Below, in pieces: positions 53,693 through 61,545 of a stretch of 64,000 nucleotides of DNA; position 1 is the stretch's first letter; each line of letters begins with the position of its first letter. The position numbers were made by a program, and so were the translations under genes. Origin of the DNA: Falsiroseomonas sp051433165 (GTDB lineage Bacteria; Pseudomonadota; Alphaproteobacteria; Acetobacterales; Acetobacteraceae); NCBI RefSeq assembly GCF_051433165.1, contig NZ_JBHMFS010000003.1, positions 186,001 through 250,000 of the forward strand, in the 5' to 3' direction. Below the pieces are notes generated by a model. That model did not search any database. It was not told the DNA's origin and saw only the letters and a list, made by a program, of their open reading frames with translations.

Positions 53693-54849
53693 GGGTGATC
53701 CTTGGTGTTACGCAGCACGACGGCGGCGGCGGCGGCGCTCGGCAGGCCCTCCGCCGGACGCAGTTTTGCCAACATGTCGGCAAAGCCCGCGCGCTGCGCC
53801 GCGGCCGGGGCGGGGTCCAGCAGCAGTCCGGCAATGCCCTCGGCCAGCGCCTCCGGCGTTGCGGCCTGTTGCAGATACTCCGGCACCACGGCGCGGTCCG
53901 CCAGCAGGTTCACCAGGCTGGCGAAGGGCACGCGAACCAGGCGGCGGACAATGGCGGCGGTGATCGGGTTCACCTTGTAGGCCACCAGATGCGGCACCCC
54001 GGCCACTGCCATTTCCAGGGAGGAGGTGCCGGACTTGATCAGGCCGGCCCCCCCAGGCTGCGCGGCGGCCGCAAAGGCATCGTGCTTTTCGGCCAGCTCC
54101 GTCACCAGGATGGTCCGCCCCGGCCAGTCCCGTGTTCCCGCCCGCACCTGATCCGCCACCACCGCGGAGACCGGTAGCGCCACGGCGAGGTTCGGCACGC
54201 GCGGCGCCAGCAGCCGCAACGCCTCGCCGAAAACCGGCAGCAGGCGTTTCACCTCCATCCGCCGGCTGCCCGGCATCACCACCAGCAGCGGCGCATCCGG
54301 CGCAAGGCCGTGTGCCACGCGGAAGCGTGCGCCATCCCCCGCATCCACGCCGGATTCCAGCACCGGATGGCCGACGAAGCTGGCGGGGATGCCCGCGGCC
54401 TCGAAGATCACCGGCTCGAACGGCAGCAGGCACAGGACATGGTCCACCGCCGCCTTGATCTTGGCGACGCGCCCCGGCCGCCACGCCCAGATCTGCGGCG
54501 CCACGTAATGCACCACCGGAATGCCAAGCGGGCGGATGCGCTGGGCCAGGCGCAGGGTGAAGCCGGGGCTGTCGATGGTCACCACCACGGCGGGCCGCCG
54601 CGCGGCGATATCGGCCACCGTCTGGTCCAGGCGGCGGGCCAGGCGCAGGATGTTGGGCAGCACCTCGATCAGCCCCATCAGGGCGAGTTCGCGCATCGGG
54701 AACAGGCTGGCCAGCCCCTGTTCCGCCAGCCGGTCACCGCCGATGCCGGCGAAGTCCAGTGCCGGCTCCCGCGCCCGCAGCGCCGCCACCAGCCGCGCGC
54801 CGAGCACGTCACCGGAGGCTTCGCCGGCCACCAGATAGACAAGGGTCAT
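53689..54849 (-). CDS. lpxB: lipid-A-disaccharide synthase
   Basis: This 386-residue glycosyltransferase joins UDP-diacylglucosamine and lipid X to form the lipid A disaccharide. It starts MTLVYLVAGEASGDVLGARL, the family hallmark, then has FAGIGGDRL, HYVAPQIWAWRPGR, LPFEP and MPGSRRMEVKRLLP. SGTSSLEMAVAGVPHLVAYKVN lies near the C-terminus. The ATG overlaps the stop of the nitrilase-like gene. A longer open frame upstream has no family similarity and was ignored. Confidence 0.97.
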   Translation of the reverse strand: MTLVYLVAGEASGDVLGARLVAALRAREPALDFAGIGGDRLAEQGLASLFPMRELALMGLIEVLPNILRLARRLDQTVADIAARRPAVVVTIDSPGFTLRLAQRIRPLGIPVVHYVAPQIWAWRPGRVAKIKAAVDHVLCLLPFEPVIFEAAGIPASFVGHPVLESGVDAGDGARFRVAHGLAPDAPLLVVMPGSRRMEVKRLLPVFGEALRLLAPRVPNLAVALPVSAVVADQVRAGTRDWPGRTILVTELAEKHDAFAAAAQPGGAGLIKSGTSSLEMAVAGVPHLVAYKVNPITAAIVRRLVRVPFASLVNLLADRAVVPEYLQQAATPEALAEGIAGLLLDPAPAAAQRAGFADMLAKLRPAEGLPSAAAAAVVLRNTKDHP

Positions 54850-55742
54850 GCGAAGATCGCCGGCTTCGGGGTGGGCACCGGGCGGCGCGGCCAGTCGCGG
54901 TGGTTGCGGACGGCGCCGTTGGCGCGAACCTCCTCCACCAGCGCCGGGTCCAGCGTGGCGAACAGCCAGCCGGGTTGGTCCATCACGCCGGCGGCGACCA
55001 CGCCATCCTCCGGAAAGCCGTGATCCGGCGGGCCGAAGATGGCGGCCTGGCCGTGGTTCTCGTCCAGCGCCGCGGACCAGCGCGCCGCGCCCACCGTCGG
55101 TGTCACCGCGACGAAGCACTGGTTCTCCAGCGCCCGCGCAGCCGCGCCGACCCGCACGCGGGCATAGCCGCGCAGGCTGTCGGTGCAGGAGGGGGCGAGC
55201 ACCAGCCAGGCGCCCTGTTCCACCTGGGACCGTGCATGCTTCGGGAACTCGATATCATAGCAGATGGAAATGCCGATCCGGCCCCAGGGCGTGTCGAACA
55301 CGGCCGGCCCGGCGCCGGCCGAGACACCCCAGCGCTCCGATTCGAAGCGCGTCATCGCCGTCTTGTCCTGGAAGGCCATGCTTCCATCGGGGGCGATCAG
55401 CGGTGCGCGGTTGATGATGCGGCCGCCCGCCGCCCGCATCGGCAGCGTCCCCGGCAGCAACCACACCCCGGCGCGCATCGCCGCCTGGCGCATCGTGGCC
55501 AGGATCGAATCTGCGTGGGCCACCATCGCGGCCAGCTCCGCTGCCTCATCGGGTGCCGTGGTGGCGGCCAGCGCGGCGCCGAGCTCGACGCAGGCATATT
55601 CCGGCAGGACGCAGAGATCGGCCTGGCTGCGTGCCTGGTCCAGCCAGCCGTCCAGCCGCGCGCCGAATGCGGCAACGCTGGCCGGCTGGCCGACCGGCCA
55701 GGCAAGCAGGCCGAGGCGAAGCGGGCGCGGCGCGGGGATCAA
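54846..55742 (-). CDS. carbon-nitrogen hydrolase (nitrilase superfamily)
   Basis: This 298-residue enzyme has the Glu-Lys-Cys triad of the family: Glu in VLPEYACVE, Lys in FQDKTAMTRFE and Cys in ISICYDIEFPKHA. Members hydrolyse amides, ureides or nitriles. The start overlaps the stop of the GNAT gene, and the pair is commonly seen fused or adjacent as GNAT-nitrilase. That supports a joint role, possibly repair or salvage of an N-acyl compound. Confidence 0.92.
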   Translation of the reverse strand: MIPAPRPLRLGLLAWPVGQPASVAAFGARLDGWLDQARSQADLCVLPEYACVELGAALAATTAPDEAAELAAMVAHADSILATMRQAAMRAGVWLLPGTLPMRAAGGRIINRAPLIAPDGSMAFQDKTAMTRFESERWGVSAGAGPAVFDTPWGRIGISICYDIEFPKHARSQVEQGAWLVLAPSCTDSLRGYARVRVGAAARALENQCFVAVTPTVGAARWSAALDENHGQAAIFGPPDHGFPEDGVVAAGVMDQPGWLFATLDPALVEEVRANGAVRNHRDWPRRPVPTPKPAIFA

Positions 55743-56335
55743 AGCGTCCGGGTCCAGAAGGTCAGGTCGTGCGGCGTTTCGGCCTCCTGACCGATTTCCT
55801 TCCAGTCGAACCGCACCAGCAGATCCGGCCGCGCTGCATAGCCACGCTTGCGCCAGAATGCGTCAAGCCGCGTGTAGCCGGGCAGGCGGCGCGGGTCGGC
55901 CGGGTCGCGGACCACGGCGCAGAAGGCGGCCTCGGGCAGGGACAGGCGCCGGGCATGGGCCTCCCGCTCCGCGAAGAAGCGCACGCCGGCGCCGCGGCCG
56001 CGGTATTCCGGCAGCAGCACCGATTCGCCGAAATAGCAGAAGCGCTCCGGGTCCAGCCCCGCGGTCCGGAAGCAGGCGCCGACTGGCGCATGGCCCTGGA
56101 CCATCGGCTCGCAGGTCGCGGCGCCGACCACGCGGTCACCATCCCGACAGACCACGATCGCCGCCCCCGGGGCGTCGGCATAGGCGCGCAGATAGCCCTG
56201 CTCGTAGCCGCCATCGCCCTCATACAGATAGGGCCAGTCGCGGAACACCGCGATGCGCAGCGCGGCCAGGTCCGGCAGCAGCGGGTGCAGCGCGGGGCCT
56301 GCCAAAGTCTCGAAGGTGAGGTGGATTTCCGCCAT
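55739..56335 (-). CDS. GNAT-family N-acetyltransferase
   Basis: This 198-residue protein (start MAEIHLTFE; 56347 is an in-frame alternative) has the acetyl-CoA-binding motif A YRGRGAGVRFFAEREAHA, preceded by the conserved strand YFGESVLLPE. The substrate is unknown. It overlaps the nitrilase gene that follows, and in related bacteria the two activities often occur together. Confidence 0.85.
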   Translation of the reverse strand: MAEIHLTFETLAGPALHPLLPDLAALRIAVFRDWPYLYEGDGGYEQGYLRAYADAPGAAIVVCRDGDRVVGAATCEPMVQGHAPVGACFRTAGLDPERFCYFGESVLLPEYRGRGAGVRFFAEREAHARRLSLPEAAFCAVVRDPADPRRLPGYTRLDAFWRKRGYAARPDLLVRFDWKEIGQEAETPHDLTFWTRTL

Positions 56336-56380
56336 GGCGGAATGCATAGGGGGCGCCGTCCGGACAGGAAAGAGCGACGC

Positions 56381-56638
56381 GTGGATATGGCGGTGGAGGC
56401 GGTCGGGTTGCTGGCCGGGGCAATGACCACATCGGCTTTCGTGCCGCAGGCCTGGAAGACCTGGCGCACCCGGTCCGCGAAGGATTTCAGCCTGGCGCTG
56501 CTGGTGCTGCTGGTGGCCGGCAACACCATGTGGCTCGGCTACGGGGTGATGAAGGGGTCCACCGGCCTGGTGGTGGCGAATCTGATCACCGTGCCGCTGA
56601 CGGCGGCAATCCTGTGGGTCAAGCTACGTCGGGGGTGA
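56381..56638 (+). CDS. SemiSWEET-type sugar transporter (PQ-loop)
   Basis: This 85-residue protein has three predicted helices and the PQ-loop motif SAFVPQAWKTWRTRSAKDFS, followed by GNTMWLGYGVMKGS. That is the size and pattern of bacterial SemiSWEETs, which dimerise to carry sugars. The GTG at 56381 follows AGGAAAGAG; the ATG at 56387 is also usable. It starts 45 bp from the divergent GNAT gene. Confidence 0.88.
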   Translation: MDMAVEAVGLLAGAMTTSAFVPQAWKTWRTRSAKDFSLALLVLLVAGNTMWLGYGVMKGSTGLVVANLITVPLTAAILWVKLRRG

Positions 56639-56660
56639 AGCTGCGACAGGGCTGAGGCCT

Positions 56661-56683
56661 GCGCCCCGCAGGTTGCGGGGCGC
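56661..56683. terminator. perfect hairpin between convergent genes (bidirectional terminator)
   Basis: GCGCCCCGCA (56661-56670) pairs exactly with TGCGGGGCGC (56674-56683) over a 3-base loop. It lies between the ends of the SemiSWEET gene (plus) and the STAS gene (minus). There is no T-tract, so termination is inferred from position and stem strength. Confidence 0.65.
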
Positions 56684-56690
56684 GCCGGCT

Positions 56691-57023
56691 TCAGGCGAGC
56701 GCGGTGACGGCCGCGTCGCGCGTCGGGTGGATGGCGAGGATCTTGTCGAAGCCGCTGATCTCCAGCACCTCCCGCACCGGCGCCTGGGGGGCGGCGACGG
56801 CGAAGCTGCCGCCGACGGCCTTGGCCTGCTTCGCCGCCTTCAGCAGCACGCGCAGCCCGGCCGAGGAGACGTAGTGCACCTCTGCCAGGTCGGCCACCAC
56901 CTTCGCACCGCCCTCGAGCAGCCCGATCAGATTCGTCTCCGCCGCGGGGGCGGTGGCGGTATCGAGGCGACCCTTGAGAGCCGCCACCTTCACGCCCTTG
57001 TCGGTGCTTTCCGTGATGTCCAT
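56691..57023 (-). CDS. STAS-domain anti-anti-sigma factor
   Basis: This 110-residue protein is a single STAS domain like SpoIIAA/RsbV. The phosphorylation loop is YVSSAGLRVLLKAA, with Ser53/Ser54 as candidate phospho-acceptors. In the family, an RsbW-like kinase phosphorylates it and a PP2C phosphatase reverses this, which controls sigma release. The start MDITES at 57023 is chosen. Candidate partners in the window are the RsbW-like protein at 6 kb and the REC-PP2C protein at 16 kb. It lies 42 bp downstream of the GPP34 gene. Confidence 0.88.
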   Translation of the reverse strand: MDITESTDKGVKVAALKGRLDTATAPAAETNLIGLLEGGAKVVADLAEVHYVSSAGLRVLLKAAKQAKAVGGSFAVAAPQAPVREVLEISGFDKILAIHPTRDAAVTALA

Positions 57024-57065
57024 GAAGTCCGTCCTGCTCCTCAACGCGCCTGTATCGGTCGTGTC

Positions 57066-57716
57066 TTAAACCATTGGCGCATAGCGCGCGATCTGCGCGT
57101 AAATTTCACGGATGGCATCGGCGAGGGAGCGGTTCAACTCCTCAAGATCGGCCACCTGGTCAATGCGGGTCTGCACCCGGTCCAGTTCCTGCGTCGACAG
57201 GATCAGGGAGAACAGCCCGCCGGCGCGGCACAGGCCGATCAGCATCGAATCGCGCGGATCGGGGATGTCATCCTGGAACAGCACGCCCATGATGCGCGCC
57301 TTCACCTCACGCTCCTCCTTGTCGGAGACCATGGGGTAGCGGCGCTCCGGGAACACCCAGAGGAAGCGGCCTTCGACGCGCTTCAGGATGCCCTTGCTCA
57401 CCAGCCGCTCGAACAGCGTGTCCCGATAGGTATCGGCGTCGGCGGCGAGTGTCTCGATCCAGTAGCGGCTGTCGCCGGCTTCCGGCGCGGCGACCATCTG
57501 GGCCAAGGCGCGGTCCAGCAGCGCATCGCCGGTCGGTGCCGGGTTCACCACGTAGAGGCGGGTGGGGTCGGTGTCGATCCGCCCTTCCAGCGCAAGTTCC
57601 GCGAGCACCGCGCCGGCAATCGCGTAGTCGCCGGACGGCGCCGCGCGTTCCTGCAGCCGCCCGCTTTCATCATCGAGCATGAGGAGGAGGATTTCCTCCG
57701 GCATCGTTAACGGCAT
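57066..57716 (-). CDS. GPP34-family phosphoprotein (GOLPH3-like)
   Basis: This 216-residue protein matches the GPP34 family over its length: MPEEILLLMLDDESGRL at the N-terminus, then YAIAGAVLAELALEGRI and VSKGILKRVEGRFLWVFPERRYP. Eukaryotic GOLPH3 binds phosphatidylinositol-4-phosphate on Golgi membranes. Bacterial relatives are common in actinobacteria and some proteobacteria, with unknown roles. It probably shares a transcript with the STAS gene. Confidence 0.88.
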   Translation of the reverse strand: MPLTMPEEILLLMLDDESGRLQERAAPSGDYAIAGAVLAELALEGRIDTDPTRLYVVNPAPTGDALLDRALAQMVAAPEAGDSRYWIETLAADADTYRDTLFERLVSKGILKRVEGRFLWVFPERRYPMVSDKEEREVKARIMGVLFQDDIPDPRDSMLIGLCRAGGLFSLILSTQELDRVQTRIDQVADLEELNRSLADAIREIYAQIARYAPMV

Positions 57717-57790
57717 GGCGTCACCCGGTTCCTTGAAGTGGCGCCAGGGAAGCGCGCGGCGGGGGTGAAGTCAACGCAAGTGAGGCGGCT

Positions 57791-58831
57791 TCAGCCGGCA
57801 CTGACCGCCGCATCATCCCGCGCCGCGCGCAGGAAGGCGTCCAGGCCGTTCCGCACCACCTCCGGGTCCAGCTCGCGCAGGATGAAGACCAGTCGGGACC
57901 GGCGCGGCTCCCCCTCCGGCCAGGCGGCGAGGCGGATGGGTGGGTGGAACAGGTGCTGCACGCCATGGATCACCACCGGCCGATCCTCGCCCTCCAGATC
58001 CAGCAGCCCTTTCATGCGGAGCACGGCGGCACCGCGGGTCATCGCCAGCATCTCCAGCCAACCGGCGAGGCCTGCCCAGGGCAGTGGCTGGTCGAATTCG
58101 AGGCATAGCGCCTGGATCGTCGGGTCGTGCCGGTTGCGGTCATGGTGATGATGGTGGTGGTGGCCGTGGGGGGCGGCAGCGCCGATCCAGGTGGCGACTG
58201 CGGGCGCCTTGGCCGAGGTATCGTAGGGCCCGGCATCGAGCAGGCGCGACGCCGGGACATCGCCGGCGATGGCGGTTAGGATCGGCGCGATCGGATTCAG
58301 CGCCGCCAGCCTTTCGCGCAACGCGGCGACCTGGGCCGGGGGCACCAGATCCGTCTTGGTCAGCACGATGCGATCCGCCACCGCGGCCTGGCGCAGCGCC
58401 TCCTTCTGGCTGTCCAGCGTCGCCATGCCGGTTGCGGCATCCACCAGCGTCACCACGCCATCCAGCACGAAGCGCTGCGCCAGGCGCGGGTCGGCCATCA
58501 GCGTGTGCAGGATGGGGGCGGGGTCGGCCAGGCCCGTGGTCTCCACCACCACCCGCGCAACCGCCTGGCCCGCCAGCATGCGGTCCCACACGCCATCCAG
58601 TGCCGTCAGCAGGTCGCCGCGGATGGTGCAGCAGAGGCAGCCGGCATTGAGCAGCACCGTATCGCCATCCAGCCGCTCCACCAGCAGGTGGTCCAGGCCG
58701 ATCGCGCCGAATTCGTTGATCAGCACGGCGGTGTTGGCCATCTCCGGCTGCTGCAGCAGCGCGTTCAGCAGCGTGGTTTTCCCGGCGCCGAGGAAGCCCG
58801 TGAGGATGGTGACCGGGATCGGGCCGCTCAT
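57791..58831 (-). CDS. COG0523/CobW-family GTPase, likely zinc chaperone
   Basis: This 346-residue metallochaperone GTPase has Walker A TGFLGAGKTT (11-20) and the metal motif GCLCC with Cys65, Cys67 and Cys68. A histidine run (HGHHHHHHHD, near residue 222) lies between the GTPase and C-terminal CobW_C domains. His-rich COG0523 members next to Zur-type regulators are usually zinc chaperones. The start overlaps the hisI stop (ATGA), and the operon is divergent from a Zur-like gene. Confidence 0.93.
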   Translation of the reverse strand: MSGPIPVTILTGFLGAGKTTLLNALLQQPEMANTAVLINEFGAIGLDHLLVERLDGDTVLLNAGCLCCTIRGDLLTALDGVWDRMLAGQAVARVVVETTGLADPAPILHTLMADPRLAQRFVLDGVVTLVDAATGMATLDSQKEALRQAAVADRIVLTKTDLVPPAQVAALRERLAALNPIAPILTAIAGDVPASRLLDAGPYDTSAKAPAVATWIGAAAPHGHHHHHHHDRNRHDPTIQALCLEFDQPLPWAGLAGWLEMLAMTRGAAVLRMKGLLDLEGEDRPVVIHGVQHLFHPPIRLAAWPEGEPRRSRLVFILRELDPEVVRNGLDAFLRAARDDAAVSAG

Positions 58832-59286
58832 CCGTGGCTGTGCCCCTTATGGGCATCCCCATACATCGCAGCCGGGTCCATCAGCGGGTCCGCGATGGTT
58901 GCCAGCGCGTCGTCCCGGATGGCGCGATAGAAGCAGTTGCGGCGGCCGGTGTGGCAGGCGACGCCCAACTGGTGCACCAGGGCCAGCAGCGTATCGCCAT
59001 CGCAATCGAGGCGCAGTTCCACCAGATGCTGCAACTGCCCGGATGTCTCGCCCTTGCGCCAGAACCCCTTGCGGGACCGGCTGTAGTAGCAGACGCGACC
59101 GGTTCGCAGCGTCTCGGCCACCGCCTCCCGGTTCATCCAGGCCATCATCAGCACCTCGCCGCTGTCATGCTGCTGGGCGATGCAGGCGACGAGACCGGCG
59201 GCATCGAAGCGCACCGCGTCCAGGAGATGTTCGCACGCAGCGGCGGGCGGAGGGGTATAGGCTGGGGGGGAGGGTGTGTCGGTCAT
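58828..59286 (-). CDS. hisI: phosphoribosyl-AMP cyclohydrolase, histidine biosynthesis
   Basis: This 152-residue enzyme opens the adenine ring of PR-AMP in histidine synthesis and needs zinc. The Zn ligands are Cys95 (DCDGDTLL), Cys111 and Cys118 (CHTGRRNCFYR), and SGQLQHLVELRLDCDGD is the usual core. It ends in a His-rich tail (AHKGHSHG). It is next to the zinc GTPase rather than in a his operon. That suggests a zinc-responsive paralogue, as reported for hisI duplicates in other Zur regulons. Confidence 0.94.
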   Translation of the reverse strand: MTDTPSPPAYTPPPAAACEHLLDAVRFDAAGLVACIAQQHDSGEVLMMAWMNREAVAETLRTGRVCYYSRSRKGFWRKGETSGQLQHLVELRLDCDGDTLLALVHQLGVACHTGRRNCFYRAIRDDALATIADPLMDPAAMYGDAHKGHSHG

Positions 59287-59293
59287 GCCACCC

Positions 59294-59305
59294 CATTATA
59301 TGATG
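59294..59305. promoter_or_regulatory. candidate Zur operator in the hisI/zur intergenic region
   Basis: CATTATATGATG (59294-59305) is palindromic at 10 of 12 positions and is an AT-rich island in the 41-bp gap between the divergent hisI and Zur-like starts. Fur-family operators are AT-rich dyads of similar kind. No other part of the gap is a candidate. Confidence 0.5.
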
Positions 59306-59327
59306 CAGAGCGGCGCAGGGGACAGAG

Positions 59328-59843
59328 ATGGCGGACAGCATGCGAGCGGATGCGGTTGCCGCACCGGACCCGGCCCAGGATGCAGCCATGGAAGCGGCGC
59401 TGGACCGGGCTGCGGCATCCTGCCTGCATCGCGGCGCGCAGCTGACGGAGTTACGGCGGCAGGTGTTGCGCCTGGTGCTCCAGGCGCGACAGCCGATCGG
59501 CGCCTATGCCCTTCTCGACCAGCTGCGCGGCGCCCGGCGCGGCGCGGCGCCGCCCACCGTGTACCGGGCGCTGGATTTCCTGCTGGCCCAGGGGCTGATC
59601 CACAAGGTGGAGCGGCTGAACGCCTTCATCGGCTGCGACGAGACAGGCCACGGCCATGCGCATGGGGAGGATCACCCGCACCAGTTCCTGATCTGCGGCG
59701 AATGCGGAGCCACGGCTGAAATCTGTGATTCTGACACCTCCGCCGCCGTGGCCGCCGCCGCCGCGCGACAAGGCTTCGTGCCGCGCCGGACCACGGTGGA
59801 GGTGGAAGGTCTGTGTGCGCGCTGCGTCGGGGCGCCCGGGTGA
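59328..59843 (+). CDS. zur: Fur-family regulator, Zur-like
   Basis: This 171-residue protein has a Fur-type winged helix (about residues 35-98, with PPTVYRALDFLLAQGLIHKVE). The dimerisation domain has His-rich HGHAHGEDHPH (108-118) and the structural zinc cysteines Cys123/Cys126 (ICGECG) and Cys163/Cys166 (LCARC). Divergence from a COG0523 GTPase and hisI favours zinc over iron as effector. It is expected to repress both sides of the divergon when zinc is plentiful. Confidence 0.88.
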   Translation: MADSMRADAVAAPDPAQDAAMEAALDRAAASCLHRGAQLTELRRQVLRLVLQARQPIGAYALLDQLRGARRGAAPPTVYRALDFLLAQGLIHKVERLNAFIGCDETGHGHAHGEDHPHQFLICGECGATAEICDSDTSAAVAAAAARQGFVPRRTTVEVEGLCARCVGAPG

Positions 59844-59856
59844 TCGCGTCCATCAA

Positions 59857-59877
59857 TTGCGCGTCATCCATGCGCAA
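59857..59877. promoter_or_regulatory. inverted repeat upstream of the winged-helix regulator
   Basis: TTGCGC (59857-59862) and GCGCAA (59872-59877) are a perfect inverted repeat with a 9-base spacer, 45 bp before the next gene's start. It fits an autoregulatory operator for a winged-helix protein, but this is inference. Confidence 0.4.
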
Positions 59878-59921
59878 CTATCTCGCATCACGGGACGGAT
59901 GGATGCTCAATACGAAAGAGA

Positions 59922-60323
59922 ATGGAACGTTTCATACAATCACCAAGCGGCCTGAACCACGTCTCGAAGGATGGTCCCGGCGTTGCCGACGTCCGGATGG
60001 CCGCACTTCGCCTGCTGCGTGATCTGCGGACCGTCGATGCGAAGGCCGGCGTTCACAACAGCCGCATCGCCTTCGACGTCGCCATGCTGTTCTATGAAGA
60101 CGGGCTGGCCCAAACCGAACCCGCGCTGTCCGTGGACCAGATCGCGGCGGCCAGCGGCTTTAGCGGGCCGACTGTCCGGCTGGTCCTGAAACGTCTGCTC
60201 GCCGCCAGGATCGTTGCCCCGGTCCGCCGTCTCGGCAAGACCCAGCTCTACGCGATGACGGCGGCCGGGACGGAGGGCTTCGAGGGCTACATCGCCGCCA
60301 TTCTGGCTTTCCGGGCACCCTGA
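59922..60323 (+). CDS. winged-helix (MarR-like) regulator
   Basis: This 133-residue protein has a helix-turn-helix core, SVDQIAAASGFSGPTVRLVLKRL, in two helices of which the second would be recognition. A wing follows at IVAPVRRLGKTQLYAMTAAG. It is small and has no visible ligand domain. The start at 59922 is preceded by a purine-rich stretch (AAAGAGAA). Its neighbours give no clear target. The gene converges on the cystathionine beta-lyase with a 19-bp gap. Confidence 0.7.
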   Translation: MERFIQSPSGLNHVSKDGPGVADVRMAALRLLRDLRTVDAKAGVHNSRIAFDVAMLFYEDGLAQTEPALSVDQIAAASGFSGPTVRLVLKRLLAARIVAPVRRLGKTQLYAMTAAGTEGFEGYIAAILAFRAP

Positions 60324-60342
60324 GGGCGCCCGGACCACCGCC

Positions 60343-61545
60343 TTATTGCGGCAGCAGCGCCAGAGCCTGGTCAAGGTCCGAGATGATGTCGGAGACCTCC
60401 TCCAGCCCGATATGCAGCCGCACGGCCTGGCCCGGCAGCTCGGGCGTCACGCGGCGCACCAGCATGCCGTTGGTCGGCAGCGCCAGGCATTCATAGCCGC
60501 CCCAGCTCGCTCCGATGCCGAACAGCTTCAGCCCATCGACGAAGCGAAAGACGTCGTTCTCCGTGTAGCGCGGCTGGAACACGATGCCGAACAGCGAGCA
60601 GCCGCCATCGAAATCCCGCTTCCACAGCTCATGCCCCGGCGCGCCGGGCAGGGCCGGGTGGCGCACCTCCGCCACCTCCGGCCGCTGCGCCAGCCAGGCG
60701 GCGACTTCCAGGGAACTGGCCGTCTGCCGTTCCAGCCGCAGCGGCATGGTCCGCACCCCGCGCAGCGCCAGCCAGCAATCATCCGGGCTGGCATAGTGCC
60801 CCATGGCGGAGGCGGCGTTGCGGACGATGTGGTGATGCGCCTCCGACGCCACGGTGATGCTGCCGAGCAGGATGTCGGAATGCCCGCCGACATACTTCGT
60901 CAGCGCCTGGATGGAGACATCGCAGCCATGCACGAAGGGCTGGAAGCTGTGGATGCCCCAGGTGTTGTCGATCATGCTGACCGCGCCGTGGCGCCTGGCG
61001 ACCGCGGTCAGCGCCGGCACGTCCTGCACCTCGAAGGTGTGGCTGCCGGGGCTTTCCAGGTAGAGTACCTTGGTATTCGGCGTCCAAAGCTTCTCCAACC
61101 CTTCGGCGTCGATGCAGGGGTCGTAGAACTGCGTCTCGATGCCCCAGTTGGGCAGCACGTTTTCCGCCAGGTTGCGCCCGGGGCCATAGACGCTGTCGGG
61201 CATCAGGCAGCGATCGCCCGCCTTCAACCAGGCCATCAGCGGCACGGCCACGGCCGCGAGGCCGGTGCCGGTGATGGTGCAATGCGTGCCACCCTCGATC
61301 TCCGCCACCACATCTTCGAGGGCGTAGTGGGTAGGCCCGCCCTGGGTGCCGTAGGTCATCACCCGGTTGTAGCGATGCTTGGAATTCTCCCGCCGCGCCT
61401 CGCAGGATTGCGCGGTGACGGTGGAGCCGCGATGGACCGGCGGATTGACGAAGCCCAGTGCGCGGATCGGCGGCCGCGCGGCATGGGACATGCGGGTGGC
61501 GAAGCCGTGCTTCGCGTGGCCGGCGGGATTGGCGTCGTCGGGCAT
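60343..61545 (-). CDS. metC: cystathionine beta-lyase
   Basis: This 400-residue PLP enzyme of the Cys/Met metabolism family has the PLP lysine at Lys217 in ALTKYVGGHSD. RYNRVMTYGTQGGPTHYALE is at the N-terminus and SWGGYECLALP at the C-terminus, the latter being characteristic of beta-lyases. It cleaves cystathionine to homocysteine, pyruvate and ammonia. The start ATG (61545) overlaps the stop of the sulfurtransferase by one base, and a strong GAAGGAGG lies upstream. It is the last gene of the operon. Confidence 0.92.
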   Translation of the reverse strand: MPDDANPAGHAKHGFATRMSHAARPPIRALGFVNPPVHRGSTVTAQSCEARRENSKHRYNRVMTYGTQGGPTHYALEDVVAEIEGGTHCTITGTGLAAVAVPLMAWLKAGDRCLMPDSVYGPGRNLAENVLPNWGIETQFYDPCIDAEGLEKLWTPNTKVLYLESPGSHTFEVQDVPALTAVARRHGAVSMIDNTWGIHSFQPFVHGCDVSIQALTKYVGGHSDILLGSITVASEAHHHIVRNAASAMGHYASPDDCWLALRGVRTMPLRLERQTASSLEVAAWLAQRPEVAEVRHPALPGAPGHELWKRDFDGGCSLFGIVFQPRYTENDVFRFVDGLKLFGIGASWGGYECLALPTNGMLVRRVTPELPGQAVRLHIGLEEVSDIISDLDQALALLPQ

